Source: Artemisia argyi
Taxonomy: Eukaryota; Streptophyta; Magnoliopsida; Asterales; Asteraceae
Assembly: GCA_030686995.1 (NCBI GenBank)
Contig: CM060680.1
Location: 81,334,060-81,398,059 of the forward strand
DNA: 64,000 bases
Direction of reading: 5' to 3'
Numbering within the stretch: the stretch's first letter is position 1; every line of letters begins with the position of its first letter. Below, piece after piece: positions 38,596 through 50,400 of the stretch. The position numbers and the translations under genes are program-made. The notes beneath the pieces are model-generated. The model saw nothing but the letters and a program-made list of their open reading frames with translations, did not search any database and was not told the DNA's origin.

Positions 38596-39714
38596 CTAAG
38601 GACTTGGTTTATCGGGTGGTATTTTTGTTTCCAAGTGTCTCAAGGGTACCAAGTTCCCTTCCTCAAATGGTACATGATTTTCTGCGGGTTGAGTATATTT
38701 GAATTCGACCTGAACCTTATTGCTTTTGCTTCTTTCATTTTTAGCCTCCTTATAGCTTTTGATTCTTGCCTCCCATGCAAGAATTTTATTCTGAACACGA
38801 ATGGGTGTCGTGTCAATGTTGTTTTTGATCTTTCTCCAACTCAAATTCTCATGTCCACTTCGCGGAGTCATGGGGAAGCTAATCTTTCTTTTTCCAGATT
38901 TAAGCTCGATCTTCCTACCTTCATACTTAATGACAGCCCTAGTGGTGGCGAGGGATGGTGCCCCAAGGATTATTGGCATGCATCCATCTCCTTTATCATC
39001 GATGATCATAAAATCAACGGGGTACATGAATCCTGCGACATTAACTAATACATCTTCTGTGATTCCTAGGGGGTATATGTACGAGTGTCCAGCGAGGGAT
39101 AACCTAACACGAGTAGGGGCTGGCATTTTTGACGTTAGTTGGATGTAAATAGTTAGAGGCATAAGATTTACTTCCGATCCTTGGTCGGCGAAAGCACTAA
39201 GATATTTCAAGTCCCCGATGTTGGTTGGTATCTCAAAGTTCCCACATGCTATCTGTTTAGTAGCCACTTTTTGTACCAATAGCCTCTCGAATACTGATCC
39301 CCCAGGTAACGTATCATACTCATCTTTTACCTTTTCCTCTTTCTCAGAATCCTATTTGGAAGGTTGGTTACGCCCATCTCCCTTAATCCAATTTGTTATG
39401 GTGTTTTCGTTTATATCATGTTTCAGGTAGTGACTCAAAGGTTGGGATTCTGGTGGTTTTTCTAAGGTCTGTTTAGTAGGGGTTTCTACCTTCTCATTAT
39501 CCTTTTGGACAATTGTGATGGAATTAACAAATTGGGTAGTGGGAGTGGCGCTTTCTTTCCTTAGTAGCATTCTTTCGGGGGTTCTCTGGTTGGCATACTC
39601 CTCTAATAGACTCATCATCTTATTCATTTTCTCTTGCATTTCCTTTTTTTGCTTATAAACTGCTTCCTCGAATCTAGCAAGCCGATCTGAGTGAGTTGCC
39701 ATATATTCTCTCAT
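38596..39714 (-). pseudogene. Element C gag end and retropepsin-like protease
   Basis: A Lys/Glu-rich coiled coil (ARFEEAVYKQKKEMQEKMNK) is followed by an in-frame TAG near 39352 and then an aspartic-protease domain: ADQGSEVNLMPLTIY as the D-x-G active-site region, MIIDDKGDGCMPIILGAP as the conserved strand before ILG. Athila-type proteases usually read DLGASVNLMP. Gln in the x position and Ser-Glu after it are unusual. The segment ends at a stop 38596. No reverse transcriptase follows. Confidence 0.75.
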
Positions 39715-39862
39715 CCTAGCTTCAAACTCCGAGCTAAGCTCCTCGGGAGGGGAACAAGGTGGGGCATAGTTCTGAAAAGTCTCGACATTTTCTCTAGAAG
39801 GTGACTCAGATAATGGTGCCGAAGTTGGTTTTGAGACAAAATTGACAGTAGCCCGTCTAGGA

Positions 39863-40327
39863 CTTAAAGGTCTCCTTTGCCTTTCCTCAAAATAGTCAAC
39901 TTTTGCCTCGAGTTTGCATAGGAGTTCATCGGGGATTTCAGTGGTCCCCCAGATGTTGAGACTGCATTGATGGCCGCTTTTATTGTATGATTAAACTCCC
40001 ACATCTCATGATTATCAGCGGCGAGCTCCTCGATAATCGCCCAGGACTCCTCGGCATTCTTATCACGCAGTTTACCTACCGCAGCCCTATCGATTGTGCG
40101 CTTAGTGTGGTAATCAACATGGTCGTAGAAAATCTGGACTAATAACCAAAGATTTATACCATGATGAGGGACCTTATGGAGGAGATCCTTAAAACGGGCC
40201 CATGCTTCGTAGAAAGTTTCTCCTTGATGTTGTTCAAACATCAAAATGTCATTTCTAAGCATTGCAGTCTTCCCCGGTGGGAAGAATTGAGTAAGGAAGC
40301 GATTGGTGAGATTATCCCATGTGGTGA
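39863..40327 (-). pseudogene. Element C gag, central part
   Basis: Retrotransposon gag core (TTWDNLTNRFLTQFFPPGKT, FYEAWARFKDLLHKVPHHGI, ESWAIIEELA), typical of Athila-like gag in Asteraceae. The frame is lost at a run of five G/C (39946-39950), where the following codons continue in another frame into the coiled-coil part. The open frame appears to continue rightwards past 40332, but that part is element B LTR, not gag. Confidence 0.8.
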
Positions 40328-40332
40328 TGGAT

Positions 40333-41883
40333 TGATTAGGCGAAAAATGAACCACTTTTAGGGGGTCATTTAAGCCCGAATTCGAATTTATTTGATCAAA
40401 TATTGCCCTAAATCGTTCCTTTTGTGATTTTAGGTCCTTTGGGAGTGAATTCTGGAAAAGGAAGCAATTCGGACGTTTTTGGAGCATAAAAGTGAAGAAA
40501 ACGCCAAAGACTTAATTTTCCTTGCTGGGAACAGTAGGTGACAGCGTCAAGAAGAAAATCCTAACGGTGTCAAGAGTAATTTTCATGATGGCCCAGTAAA
40601 GAATTGAAGGCGTCACCCAAGGCCGTCACGTGTTAACTTGTCAAAACTTGCGTGCGGAGTAGCTGATATTGTTTTGGTCATAACTTTTGCATACGAATTC
40701 GGATTTAGGTGATTCAAAAGCCCACGCGAAGAGGACGAAGAGATCTACAATTTGGTGAAAAAATGGTCATGATGGCGTCAAGAGAACGAGCTGACGCCGT
40801 CAAGCCTTGCCGACAGAAAACATGCCTATAAATATAACATCATAACTTCACTTTTTGTAAGCCCTAAACCCTAAGGTCGATTCCTGGGTTTAGGTGGGTG
40901 TTTTTCTAACAACTTAGAGGGTTTCAATCACTCCATAAACATCATGTATTGGTTTGATGATTCTATCTTAATTATGTTTTCCATTATCATTGTTGTTTGC
41001 TCTTCTTTGATGATGATTTGCTAATTCACCTTGTGTCTACTTATGATTATGTGAAACTTGTATATAATTGATTAGATCTCATTGATTTCTTGTTGATGTT
41101 GTGTCTATCTCCATTAACGAGGGGCTTGTTGATGTGTGTGTCTATCTCCATCAATTAAGGCGTGACAACTTCAATATATCTAGTTGGTTTAGTTTATAAT
41201 TCTTGTTTCCTATTGATTCTTGTTTTGATTGAATGATTTTATATGTTAGGCTTAAGAAAACTGGCAGATCTCCAAATGGTAACATGTTTGAACGTCTTAG
41301 GGAACATGAACCAATTGCACTAGGTCTTTATTGGTTGTATTTAATGCATGAGCCACTGTTTATAATCCCTATGGTTGTGCTGGGCATGGTATATGAGGAG
41401 ATAAGAGCTCATAGAATTGGGGAGTTATGTGCGATACCCCATGAATGGTATTAAGGAATACAACCCGTCAATTAAAACAAGGTTACAATTCAATAGGTAG
41501 GATTGGATAGCTAGCAAGGAATAACATATCATGGGTAGACATGCTTCACTTATCTTGTAGAACCCTAGTTTACTTTTCTTGTTAATTAGTTTAATTAGTA
41601 GCTTTTGGGTTAGTTGATTAGCAACTAATTCCGCCCCTTCTTCCAAAACCCGAGATTTTTACTTGCTTTTCATAAAATATAAAAACATAAAAAGAATCAT
41701 CCTTCACCTTTAGACCTAGTTAGATTAATTTCAATCCTAACGACACTATTCCTAGCTGAACGATCAATCCCCCGGTACTTGTCACTATACTATACTACAA
41801 CGATCAGGTACACTGCCTGGTGGGGGTTGTAAGCTTCTCAGGATCCCTTGAGAGGTAAAGCCTGGTGCGATTCCCACGCATCA
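40333..41883 (+). repeat. Element B 5' LTR
   Basis: Shares its first about 170 bp and last about 400 bp with the A and C LTRs. The middle differs. TGACG-type sites at 40540-40805 are more decayed than in A, and the TATA-like sequence is CCTATAAATATAAC near 40825. Confidence 0.9.
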
Positions 41884-41885
41884 AG

Positions 41886-41912
41886 TTTTTGGCGCCGCAA
41901 CCCAGGGAATAG
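41886..41912 (+). other. Primer-binding site of element B
   Basis: TTTTTGGCGCCGCAACCCAG follows the LTR by two bases. It has the same tRNA-Asp-type start as in A and C with different inner bases. Confidence 0.7.
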
Positions 41913-42025
41913 TTATTGTTTAGGTTGAATTTAATTTTTATTAGGTCTACTCATTAGATTCCTATCAAGTGAGATTTTTTCTTTTTACTTTGTAGCTTTC
42001 TCATAGTCTATCTTTTCTTTGTGAT

Positions 42026-42994
42026 TTGATATGTAATTTGCTTCAAATGGACACTTCACTTAGACTTCTAAGATTGCAATATATGGTTGAGTGGCTAGAA
42101 AACCAAAGAGTTCAAAATACCTCATTTAGAGACACCTATGAATCATATGAGCCTTCACCTAGGATAGATTCTTATGAACAACCTCCATGTTTAGGATATC
42201 GTTTTAGTGAGGCTAATAGAAAAAGCGACCTAGTTTGCCAAGGAATTATGGATAGAGCCGTATCAATAAATCATAAGTTGGATGAAGCACTAGGTTTGCT
42301 ATTATCACTACCTAAGAAAACAATTGAGGAGGATTTAGCCGAGCATGATCACATCGATCAAAAAGACCTAGGTTTTATGATCGATGATGATGAATCTCAA
42401 GAAACAGATGATGAATCTCTTGGGCAATTTGTATATAGCAGTCAGAATATTGAAGATGATCCTTATGATTCGGACATAGAAGTTGAGATGCCTAGAGAAG
42501 CACGTGAGATACTTGGGAGAATGTTAGGGCTAGATCCTGACACATGGAATGATGAGGTGAACAACATAAGCCCACAAAATACTCAACCATCATTTGAGGC
42601 ACACGCACCGCCCGTGACTTACCCGGAAGAAGTAGAAGAAACTTTAGGAATTCCGATGGAGGTAGAACCCTTGGACCAGGCACCACTTGAGGATATAGGT
42701 TTGAACACTTGTAGTGATAACCTTACTCCTAGTTCTAGGGAATTTCCTAGTGTTGATGAACCGGAACCTCAATCTTTACACACCTTTCCATCCTTAGATA
42801 TATTTCTAGGAGACAAAAGAGGAACCGACCCACCCATCAACCAATATTATCCGGGTAGTTTTATGATGAAGGAATCCATTCACTCACCCCCTTCACCTCA
42901 CGTGGCATATTCACACCCTAAGGGTGTGTATCGCTACTTTCATCCACACTTAATCCTAAGTGTAGGGAAAACCTCCCCTATTTCCGTTAAATAA
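42026..42994 (+). CDS. Element B acidic accessory protein, unknown function
   Basis: 322 codons, intact. Likely start is 42026 or the ATG at 42047 (MDTSLRLLRL). It has an N-terminal part unlike element A, then the shared DLAEHDHIDQKDLGFMIDDD block, a 45-residue acidic segment missing in A (SSQNIEDDPYDSDIEVEMP), and the shared C-terminal 130 residues, with only a few differences (for example FRMKEA versus FMMKES). Lack of stops in two separately inserted copies, together with few changes, argues for selection on the protein or very recent spread. No known domain is seen. Confidence 0.7.
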   Translation: MICNLLQMDTSLRLLRLQYMVEWLENQRVQNTSFRDTYESYEPSPRIDSYEQPPCLGYRFSEANRKSDLVCQGIMDRAVSINHKLDEALGLLLSLPKKTIEEDLAEHDHIDQKDLGFMIDDDESQETDDESLGQFVYSSQNIEDDPYDSDIEVEMPREAREILGRMLGLDPDTWNDEVNNISPQNTQPSFEAHAPPVTYPEEVEETLGIPMEVEPLDQAPLEDIGLNTCSDNLTPSSREFPSVDEPEPQSLHTFPSLDIFLGDKRGTDPPINQYYPGSFMMKESIHSPPSPHVAYSHPKGVYRYFHPHLILSVGKTSPISVK

Positions 42995-45464
42995 GGGTAG
43001 AGTCAGGCTCGTGACTCGAACAAAAACAAGCGCTTCTTGGGAGGCAACCCATGTTTTGTGTGTTTTTATTTGTTTGTTTGTTTGATTTTATTTGTTTCCG
43101 TATGCATGTTTTATTTTTATTGTTTGTGGCTCATGTTTCAAAGTAAATTGTGAAAATGCTTTATTTTGTTTTTAACTTCGTCTTAATTGCATATAAAGGT
43201 ATTTTGCAAAAGATAAGTGTAAGGGAGATCCAAATTTGTTTATAAGAACGAAATTGAGCATGAACCACAACAATATTAAATGGACATGTGCATTAGTACT
43301 TGTTAGAATCAAATGCTTGTATCGAGTCATAATGATGTTTTGCAAGATTTTCCAGGAAGTAGGACCAAGTTTTTTCAAAAATTTTCCGGAAATTTAACAT
43401 AAGAATTTCTGCAGATCACTTCTGACGGCGTCACAAGTTTACTCTTGACGGCGTCATGTGTAAAATTCTGGAAATTTTGCTAGTTTTGTTTATACCGGAG
43501 TCTTAAAGTTTTTGTTGATTCTTTAGTTTTATAAACTCCAGGAAATCTGCAAACATTCATTCCACAAGCATTATATCTTTAATTGTTTTGTTTCTATTCC
43601 TAAGTCTGGAATTACATCTAGTTGTGAGTTATCTTTGTTCGGGTTGATACTTTGGGTTTTTGTTTGTTTTCTCAGGATTTACAGGTTATGTTTGACAAGG
43701 AGATGATTTATATTCTGGAAGGGAAGCTTTGATTGTTCATTTTCTTGGAGGAAGATTTAACCTGGCCACCTCATTATCCATACTGAGTGAATCAGGGGAG
43801 TATTTGATTTCATTCTTTTTACTTTTTAAGTTTTACATTCTTTACTTGAACATTGGGGACAATGTTCATCTTAAGTGTAAGGGGAGGGTAAAAAGATGAT
43901 ACCTTACATATGCACTTTCGCTTGAGTTTGTTTTGTTTAATGGTAGATGTGTAATAAAACTATGAGAAATACTTGTTAGTGCAATTTTAATTTTAGCGCC
44001 AAATTTAAATTTTTTTACAACATTTAGGAGTGAAACTTTAGCCATAGCAAGCGTCTCATGGATAGGAGATTGTATGACTAGCACATAACCGTATATTCAG
44101 AAAAATTTTCCACCCAAATATGTGAGGTTCGCCTTTAGATTTGATAGGAAAAGCATTTACTATTAGTGCTTATGAGTGTACCGGTAGCATTTAGATTCTA
44201 GAACTTGCGTTAGTGATGCATCCCGAGACCGCTAGTGAGACTACATTCGTGTAGTAGGATTTACTACATGATAAGAGGCATTAGGATCACCCTTGTGTTA
44301 AACCCGTATTATAATTACTTGACCATTTAAGTTATATTACTTGGCTAGTTAAGTCAACTAATTTTTCCCACACCCTTAGCGTTGTACTCATTTTTAGTAC
44401 ACGAAACCCCTAGTACACCCCTCCGAGCCTATCTTTTCGTTTCTAACTTTAAGCATTTTACTTAAAGGAAGAATTTGTTACACCCCACTTAAATGTACAC
44501 CCAAATCGCCTTAGCCTTCCGTGTATGCGCTCATTTTTAGTGCATTATTGTTATTTGTTAAACCCTAAGTTAACTATCTAATTGATTACATGGTTGCTAA
44601 GTCGAGTCATATCCTTGTACATATTGTTTTGGGACGATTGGGACTCATGGGTAAGTACTTATTTTATGGAGTAATGGGGAAGAACATCATTTATTACCCC
44701 CATATGTACGTTAATCTTAAAAGTGCTCCAAGTGTTTTGATTTTCTTAATTCGAGTCATTAGATTAGTTTAATGTAAAGTATGTAAAGATTCAAGTGTAA
44801 GGAGAATGTTCATTCTCTATGATGTATTATTTTGGATGGTAGGGTAAGACTGTATGCACAAAAAAAAAAAAAAAAAAAATCGGAAAAATCAAGAAAAAGA
44901 AAAAGAGAAAACACATACGGACTACCATCCCTTTTCATTCTACGTTCATTTTATGTTTTTGTTATTTCTCATTTATTAGCTTAAGTCGAGTCTAGTCTTG
45001 GCTTAGCAACGCCACATTGTACATGTAATTAACCAAGATTGTTAACTCGCCACCAGTAAAACTTCCTTTATCCAACAAAACCGTGTATTTCATATCCCTA
45101 CACCTAACGTTACAACCCTTTAAAAGACCTCTTTGATAGTTTATCCTAGGTGCTTACGCCATGTGGTGGAGGTTTGATCCTTTCCCAGGCCTATGGTAAT
45201 CTATTTTGCTATGACAGGTAGTGAGAGATATCTTTCGTTTCCATATTCTAATTTACACTTTATTACACCCGAGAGATATGAGTATCTAAACACTATTTGT
45301 GAGGTGCTTGTGTATGACCTCCGTGCTTGTCTATTGGTCTTTAGTGGAACGATTATTTGTTGTAATTACTTTTATATTAGCGTTAAATGACCCCAAACTT
45401 GTATTTTGAGTAGAATAAAAGCGCATTTGCTTGAGGACAAGCAAATCTCAAGTGTAAGGGTATA
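42995..45464 (+). other. Element B 3' non-coding region
   Basis: Counterpart of 27732-30221 with the same hairpins (43848-43867, 45429-45442), two TGACGGCGTCA-like sites near 43421-43460, an A21 run near 44861 and the purine tract AAGTGTAAGGGTATA before the LTR. Short open frames are shared by position with A but have no domains. Confidence 0.7.
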
Positions 45465-47015
45465 TGATGGGGCAAAAAATGAACCACTTTTAGGGGGTCA
45501 TTTAAGCCCGAATTCAAAATTATTTGATCAAATATTGCCCTAAATCGTTCCTTTTGTGATTTTAGGTCCTTTGGGAGTGAATTCTGGAAAAGGAAGCAAT
45601 TCGGACGTTTTTGGAGCATAAAAGTGAAGAAAACGCCAAAGACTTAATTTTCCTTGCTGGGAACAATAGGTGACGGCATCAAAAAGAAAATCCTGACGGC
45701 GTCAAGAGTAATTTTCATGACGGCCCAGTAAAGAATTGAAGGCGTCACCCAAGGCCGTCACGTGTTAACTTGTCAAAACTTGCGCGCGGAGTAGCTGATA
45801 TTGTTTTGGTCATAACTTTTGCATACGAACTCGGATTTAGGTGATTCAAAAGCCCACGCAAAGAGGACGAAGAGATCTACAATTTGGTGAAAAAATGGTC
45901 ATGACGGAGTCAAGAGAACGAGATGACGCCGTCAAGCCTTGCCGACAGAAAACATGCCTATAAATATAACATCATAACTTCACTTTTTGTAAGCCCTAAA
46001 CCCTAAGGTCGATTCCTGGGTTTAGGTGGGTGTTTTTCCAGCAACTTAGAGGGTTTCAATCACTCCATAAACATCATGTATTGGTTTGATGATTCTATCT
46101 TAATTATGTTTTCCATTATCATTGTTGTTTGCTCTTCTTTGATGATGATTTGCTAATTCACCTTGTGTCTACTTATGATTATGTGAAACTTATATATAAT
46201 TGATTAGATCTCATTGATTTCTTGTTGATGTTGTGTCTATCTCCATTAACGAGGGGCTTGTTGATGTGTGTGTCTATCTCCATCAATTAAGGCGTGACAA
46301 CTTCAATAGATCTAGTTGGTTTAATTTATAATTCTTGTTTCCTATTGATTCTTGTTTTGATTGAATGATTTTATATGTTAGGCTTAAGAAAACTGGCAGA
46401 TCTCCAAATGGTAACATGCTTGAACGTCTTAGGAAACATGAACCAATTGCACTAGGTCTTTATTGGTTGTATTTAATGCATGAGCCACTGTTTATAATCC
46501 CTATGGTTGTGCTGGGCATGGTATATGAGGAGATAAGAGCTCATAGAATTGGGGAGTTATGTGCGATACCCCATGAATGGTATTAAGGAATACAACCCGT
46601 CAATTAAAACAAGGTTACAATTCAATAGGTAGGATTGGATAGCTAGCAAGGAATAACATATCATGGGTAGACATGCTTCACTTATCTTGTAGAACCCTAG
46701 TTTACTTTTCTTGTTAATTAGTTTAATTAGTAGCTTTTGGGTTAGTTGATTAGCAACTAATTCCGCCCCTTCTTCCAAAACCCGAGATTTTTACTTGCTT
46801 TTCATAAAATATAAAAACATAAAAAGAATCATCCTTCACCTTTAGACCTAGTTAGATTAATTTCAATCCTAACGACACTATTCCTAGCTGAACGATCAAT
46901 CCCCCGGTACTTGTCACTATACTATACTACAACGATCAGGTACACTGCCTGGTGGGGGTTGTAAGCTTCTCAGGATCCCTTGAGAGGTAAAGCCTGGTGC
47001 GATTCCCACGTATCA
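45465..47015 (+). repeat. Element B 3' LTR
   Basis: Same length as the 5' LTR with few substitutions, consistent with a young insertion. This fits its place inside another transposon. Confidence 0.92.
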
Positions 47016-47020
47016 TGGAT

Positions 47021-47145
47021 CCCGCAGGTAAACGCTCTTGCCATTGACTAGCTTGATCCCGTAGAGAGAATTGGAATAGGCGTAATCGGGTTGTCTCTCT
47101 AGTTTCAACACCTAGGTCTATGGAATCTATGATTTTGAGAAAGTC
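47021..47145 (-). pseudogene. Element C gag fragment between B and D
   Basis: 125 bp of minus-strand coding sequence encodes the Athila gag segment FLKIIDSIDLGVETRET and FQFSLRDQASQW up to the point where B inserted. It joins the D-side fragment at a shared Asp-Phe codon pair created by the duplication AAGTC, and joins the central gag at TGGAT. Confidence 0.8.
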
Positions 47146-47473
47146 TGTTAGGTCACGATTTTATAACATAATCACTTAGAGATCTAGAGAGAGAAAGAGA
47201 GTAGAGAGAGAGAGTGGAAGGAACCCTTGATATGAAAATGAAAGAGATGAAATTACTAGGAGAACCAACCAACCTCAAATGAGGTTATACAATACTATTT
47301 ATAGGGAAGGAGTAGGGCAACACTCCCTTCCTCCCTATCTTGAAAATAGAAATGGGCTTAAGGCCCATGGGCTTGCTACATAAGCCTTAAGTTATAATAA
47401 ACATACAAGCCTTAGCAACCTATTACAAGTAAATGACCGAGACTTGATAACTAGTAAAACTACGTTCCCAACA
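47146..47473 (-). repeat. Element D 3' LTR
   Basis: Matches 57017-57332 except for an extra GAGAGAGA-type stretch near 47190-47212 and scattered substitutions. The polypurine tract GGGGGAGATT lies against its inner edge. Confidence 0.9.
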
Positions 47474-50400
47474 ATCTCCCCCTAAGGGTCTATCATCAAG
47501 GTTGCTTGACGTCTTCGTCTTAATCTTTGACTTTCAATGCTTTAGACATCTTCTAAATCATTCATCGTTCTTTGTTCTTAGTTGATGTTGTTGTGATCAT
47601 TTTATTACAAAATGTAATGACCGAGACTTGAATAAATATAAAAGTATGTTCCCAACAATCTCCCCCTAAGGGTCGGTCATCACGGTTGCTTGACGTCTTC
47701 TTCTTTGTCTTTGACTTTTGACTCGTATAGCTTAAGACGTCTTCAAAAGAGAGTGGGTGTTCTTTTGCTTCATTGTTCATTGTTCGTAATAGATGTGGTA
47801 GTGATCATCTTATGAAGTTATCTGCCATGCGTCACTTCTGCGTCTGTGGTGGTTGTCCGCCATTCCAACATGCTCATACACCTTTGAATTTTGACTTATA
47901 CATGCATGTAGTTCCCTTTCTTAGACTTAAGATCTTTAGTCTTTATACTTTGTAGATTCTTCTTTTTGGCGTAGAATCTTTCTTTGAACTTTGTGTTGCA
48001 CAGATCTTTGAGGGAGCTTTTGATGACTTCAAGATGCATATATGAGCATGTGGAATCCGTCTCCATGGAGATGATGTGTCCCTGCATGCAAACAGTTAGC
48101 AATAAAACATCCGGTACTTACAGATAAGGAATTAGAGATCGTCAACAGCATAGTGTGAAGACTCCTTCTAACCCTTATCAAGTCCGTTCCCATATCAGAT
48201 ACTCCCGAAGGAGCTTACGAGACCTACTAGGTAGCTCAATGACTGGGTGAGTCGCTGGGGATCACTCCACGAATGTAGATCGTTAGAAACCACCGCAAAC
48301 ACTAAGCGTAACTCACGAGAAGTTACCGAAGTGACCTGTCAAGGCTGTTAGATGATGACCCTGACAGGAGTTTCCGTTCAATCATTGAGAAATACTTATG
48401 CAATTATCTCATAAACGTTCTAGGCAGATTGCTAAGATCTGCGAAGGACTCGATAATTTACAGCTGGTGCCCATTGATGTAGAACACCAGTTGTAGAAAT
48501 ACTAAGTGTTCCTAAGAGATCTTTGATGTATCTCATGTCTCTAGACTCGATAAGTGCTCACTTAGGTTTCCTATACGGAGACTTGGGAGGGGTCTCCTAC
48601 TTCAATATCAACCATCTCTAAGAGATAAGTCGATAGATTACACTGGTTCCCCGTGAGAATGAAACAAGCCCTTTTAAGAGAACTTGAGTGGTTAAGAAGG
48701 TTTAGTGCAGTGCGTCACTGGGTCCATGAAGACTTTATCTTCAATAACGGTGTTGCCTTAGCAACAACCAGTAGCATACGAATTGAACCCGGTGTCTGCC
48801 CTAAGGTTGAACATATGGAGGGCTATTTCTTTTCACCCTTTTCTTTACTTTTCTTTTTAATTCTTCAACCCCTTCTTTCCCCTTTCATTCTTTTCTCCTT
48901 TTTTCGTATCATACCTAAGGACTTCTAATTCTAACTATTGGTGATGTCCTTGGGTAGATCCCTCCGGCTCTGGCGGATCATAGGACGGTTATTCCTATCT
49001 TAATCACCTTATAACTCCATGATTATCCGACAATAGCCAAGAAACCTTTGAAAATCTCTCAAAGTGTTTGTAATTATCAAATATTTGGTTTAACACTTTG
49101 AGAGTTTTGTTTAACTTATGAAGGGATCCCCCTTCACATGTGCTCATAAGTATTTAATAAATTTGCACATGCGGGAGGAGCGAGCACTTTTAGAATTGAT
49201 CCACTTTCAGTGAACAAGACCGATTCGAGACACGCTTACATCACTAGTTAGACTAGCTTGAAGTTATTACCCGGCCTGGTCAAGTCCACAGAAAGTTTCT
49301 CGAAACGGTACATTTCTACTAGGACAAATCCTTTTCGAGACACGCTTACGTGGCTAGTTAGAGAGTTCCATTGTCAGCTTTTAGGTGACAACTAGCTCTA
49401 GTAACTAACTTGATGTTATTACCCGTCGAGGAAAAGTCTTTTCGAATTTACTAACTTTTATGTTTCGTCAATTCCTGGGTGAATCTGAGTCTAGCTCGCA
49501 TGAGATTTGTCTTTTCAGCAACATTTAACTTTCATATTTTAATCACTTTTCTTTTCTCCCCCTCAAAAATTGCATATAAGATGTTGTTTTTGAGAAACAT
49601 TTGATTAAAATATGTTTTTTGAGTATTTTGGGGAGAAATCAACAAGAACTTTTGATTTTGAGAACGATGAGTTTTCAAGTGCTCCCCCTCAACAAGTGAA
49701 TACTCATTGAGGTGAAATACTTGTCTTTTGAGCAGAATTATGAAAATCAGAAAATGTTTGATTAATTCTACTCAAAAGTAAGAAGCCTTCGCTCCTTATC
49801 TAAGGATTGAGGCACTGAAGCGTACCTCAGGGTCCTTTATATACAAGCACGGGTTGTACACTGTAATGTGTGCACAAACCAAAAAAAATGACTTTGACAA
49901 AGCATTTAGATTTGGAAATACTCCCCCTCAAAACGAGCATATGTTTATACATTTTTAAACTTTGGAGCGAATTGGGGAGTAACGATATGAAAAAATCTTG
50001 AGCAAAATTTTGAAAAGTTTTGAAAAAAACCTTTTGAAAAAATTTGAATAAATTTTGCTCAAGATTAAGAAGTTTTAGTTAAGCTTAGCATGAGAACTTC
50101 TTTTGGTTTTCAAAGAAAAGTGCGCGTATGGATTTAATGAATGGTTTAGCAAGGCACTCTCCTTTCTTTGAAACCCGAGTTGTACACTGAGATGTGTGCA
50201 CAAGTCGTTGTTTTTATACAAAATTAGTTTTCTTTTAAACAAAACACTCCCCTTCAAATAATGAACATTATTCGAGAGATAGTCTTCTTGAGCAGAATTT
50301 AGAATCGTATTAAAGAAATACTTTTTGAAAAATTCGAGAGATGATTCTGCTCAAGGTTTTAGAAAACATAATCAAGTATTATACAACAAAGAATGCTTGA

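Larger units (their letters stand above)
40333..47015 (+). mobile_element. Element B: Athila-like non-autonomous element inside C gag
   Basis: LTRs of 1551 bp each, TGATTAGGCG...GCATCA and TGATGGGGCA...GTATCA, with the 5-bp duplication TGGAT at 40328-40332 and 47016-47020. Opposite orientation to C. It has the same plan as A: tRNA-Asp-type primer site, one acidic protein, long non-coding 3' region with hairpins, purine tract. LTRs are about 130 bp longer than in A because of a different U3/R section (GTAAGCCCTAAACCCTAAGG and following). Confidence 0.93.

Noticed and set aside
40161..40487. Gag frame appearing to extend into LTR sequence with a Met start
   Set aside because: The part right of 40332 is element B LTR. 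The fusion is a by-product of insertion and the real gag continues at 47021.
48653..48928. Possible env-like gene of element D
   Set aside because: The only open frame is 91 codons with a Phe/Leu-rich end, too short and without signal peptide, coiled coil or similarity to sirevirus env-like proteins.
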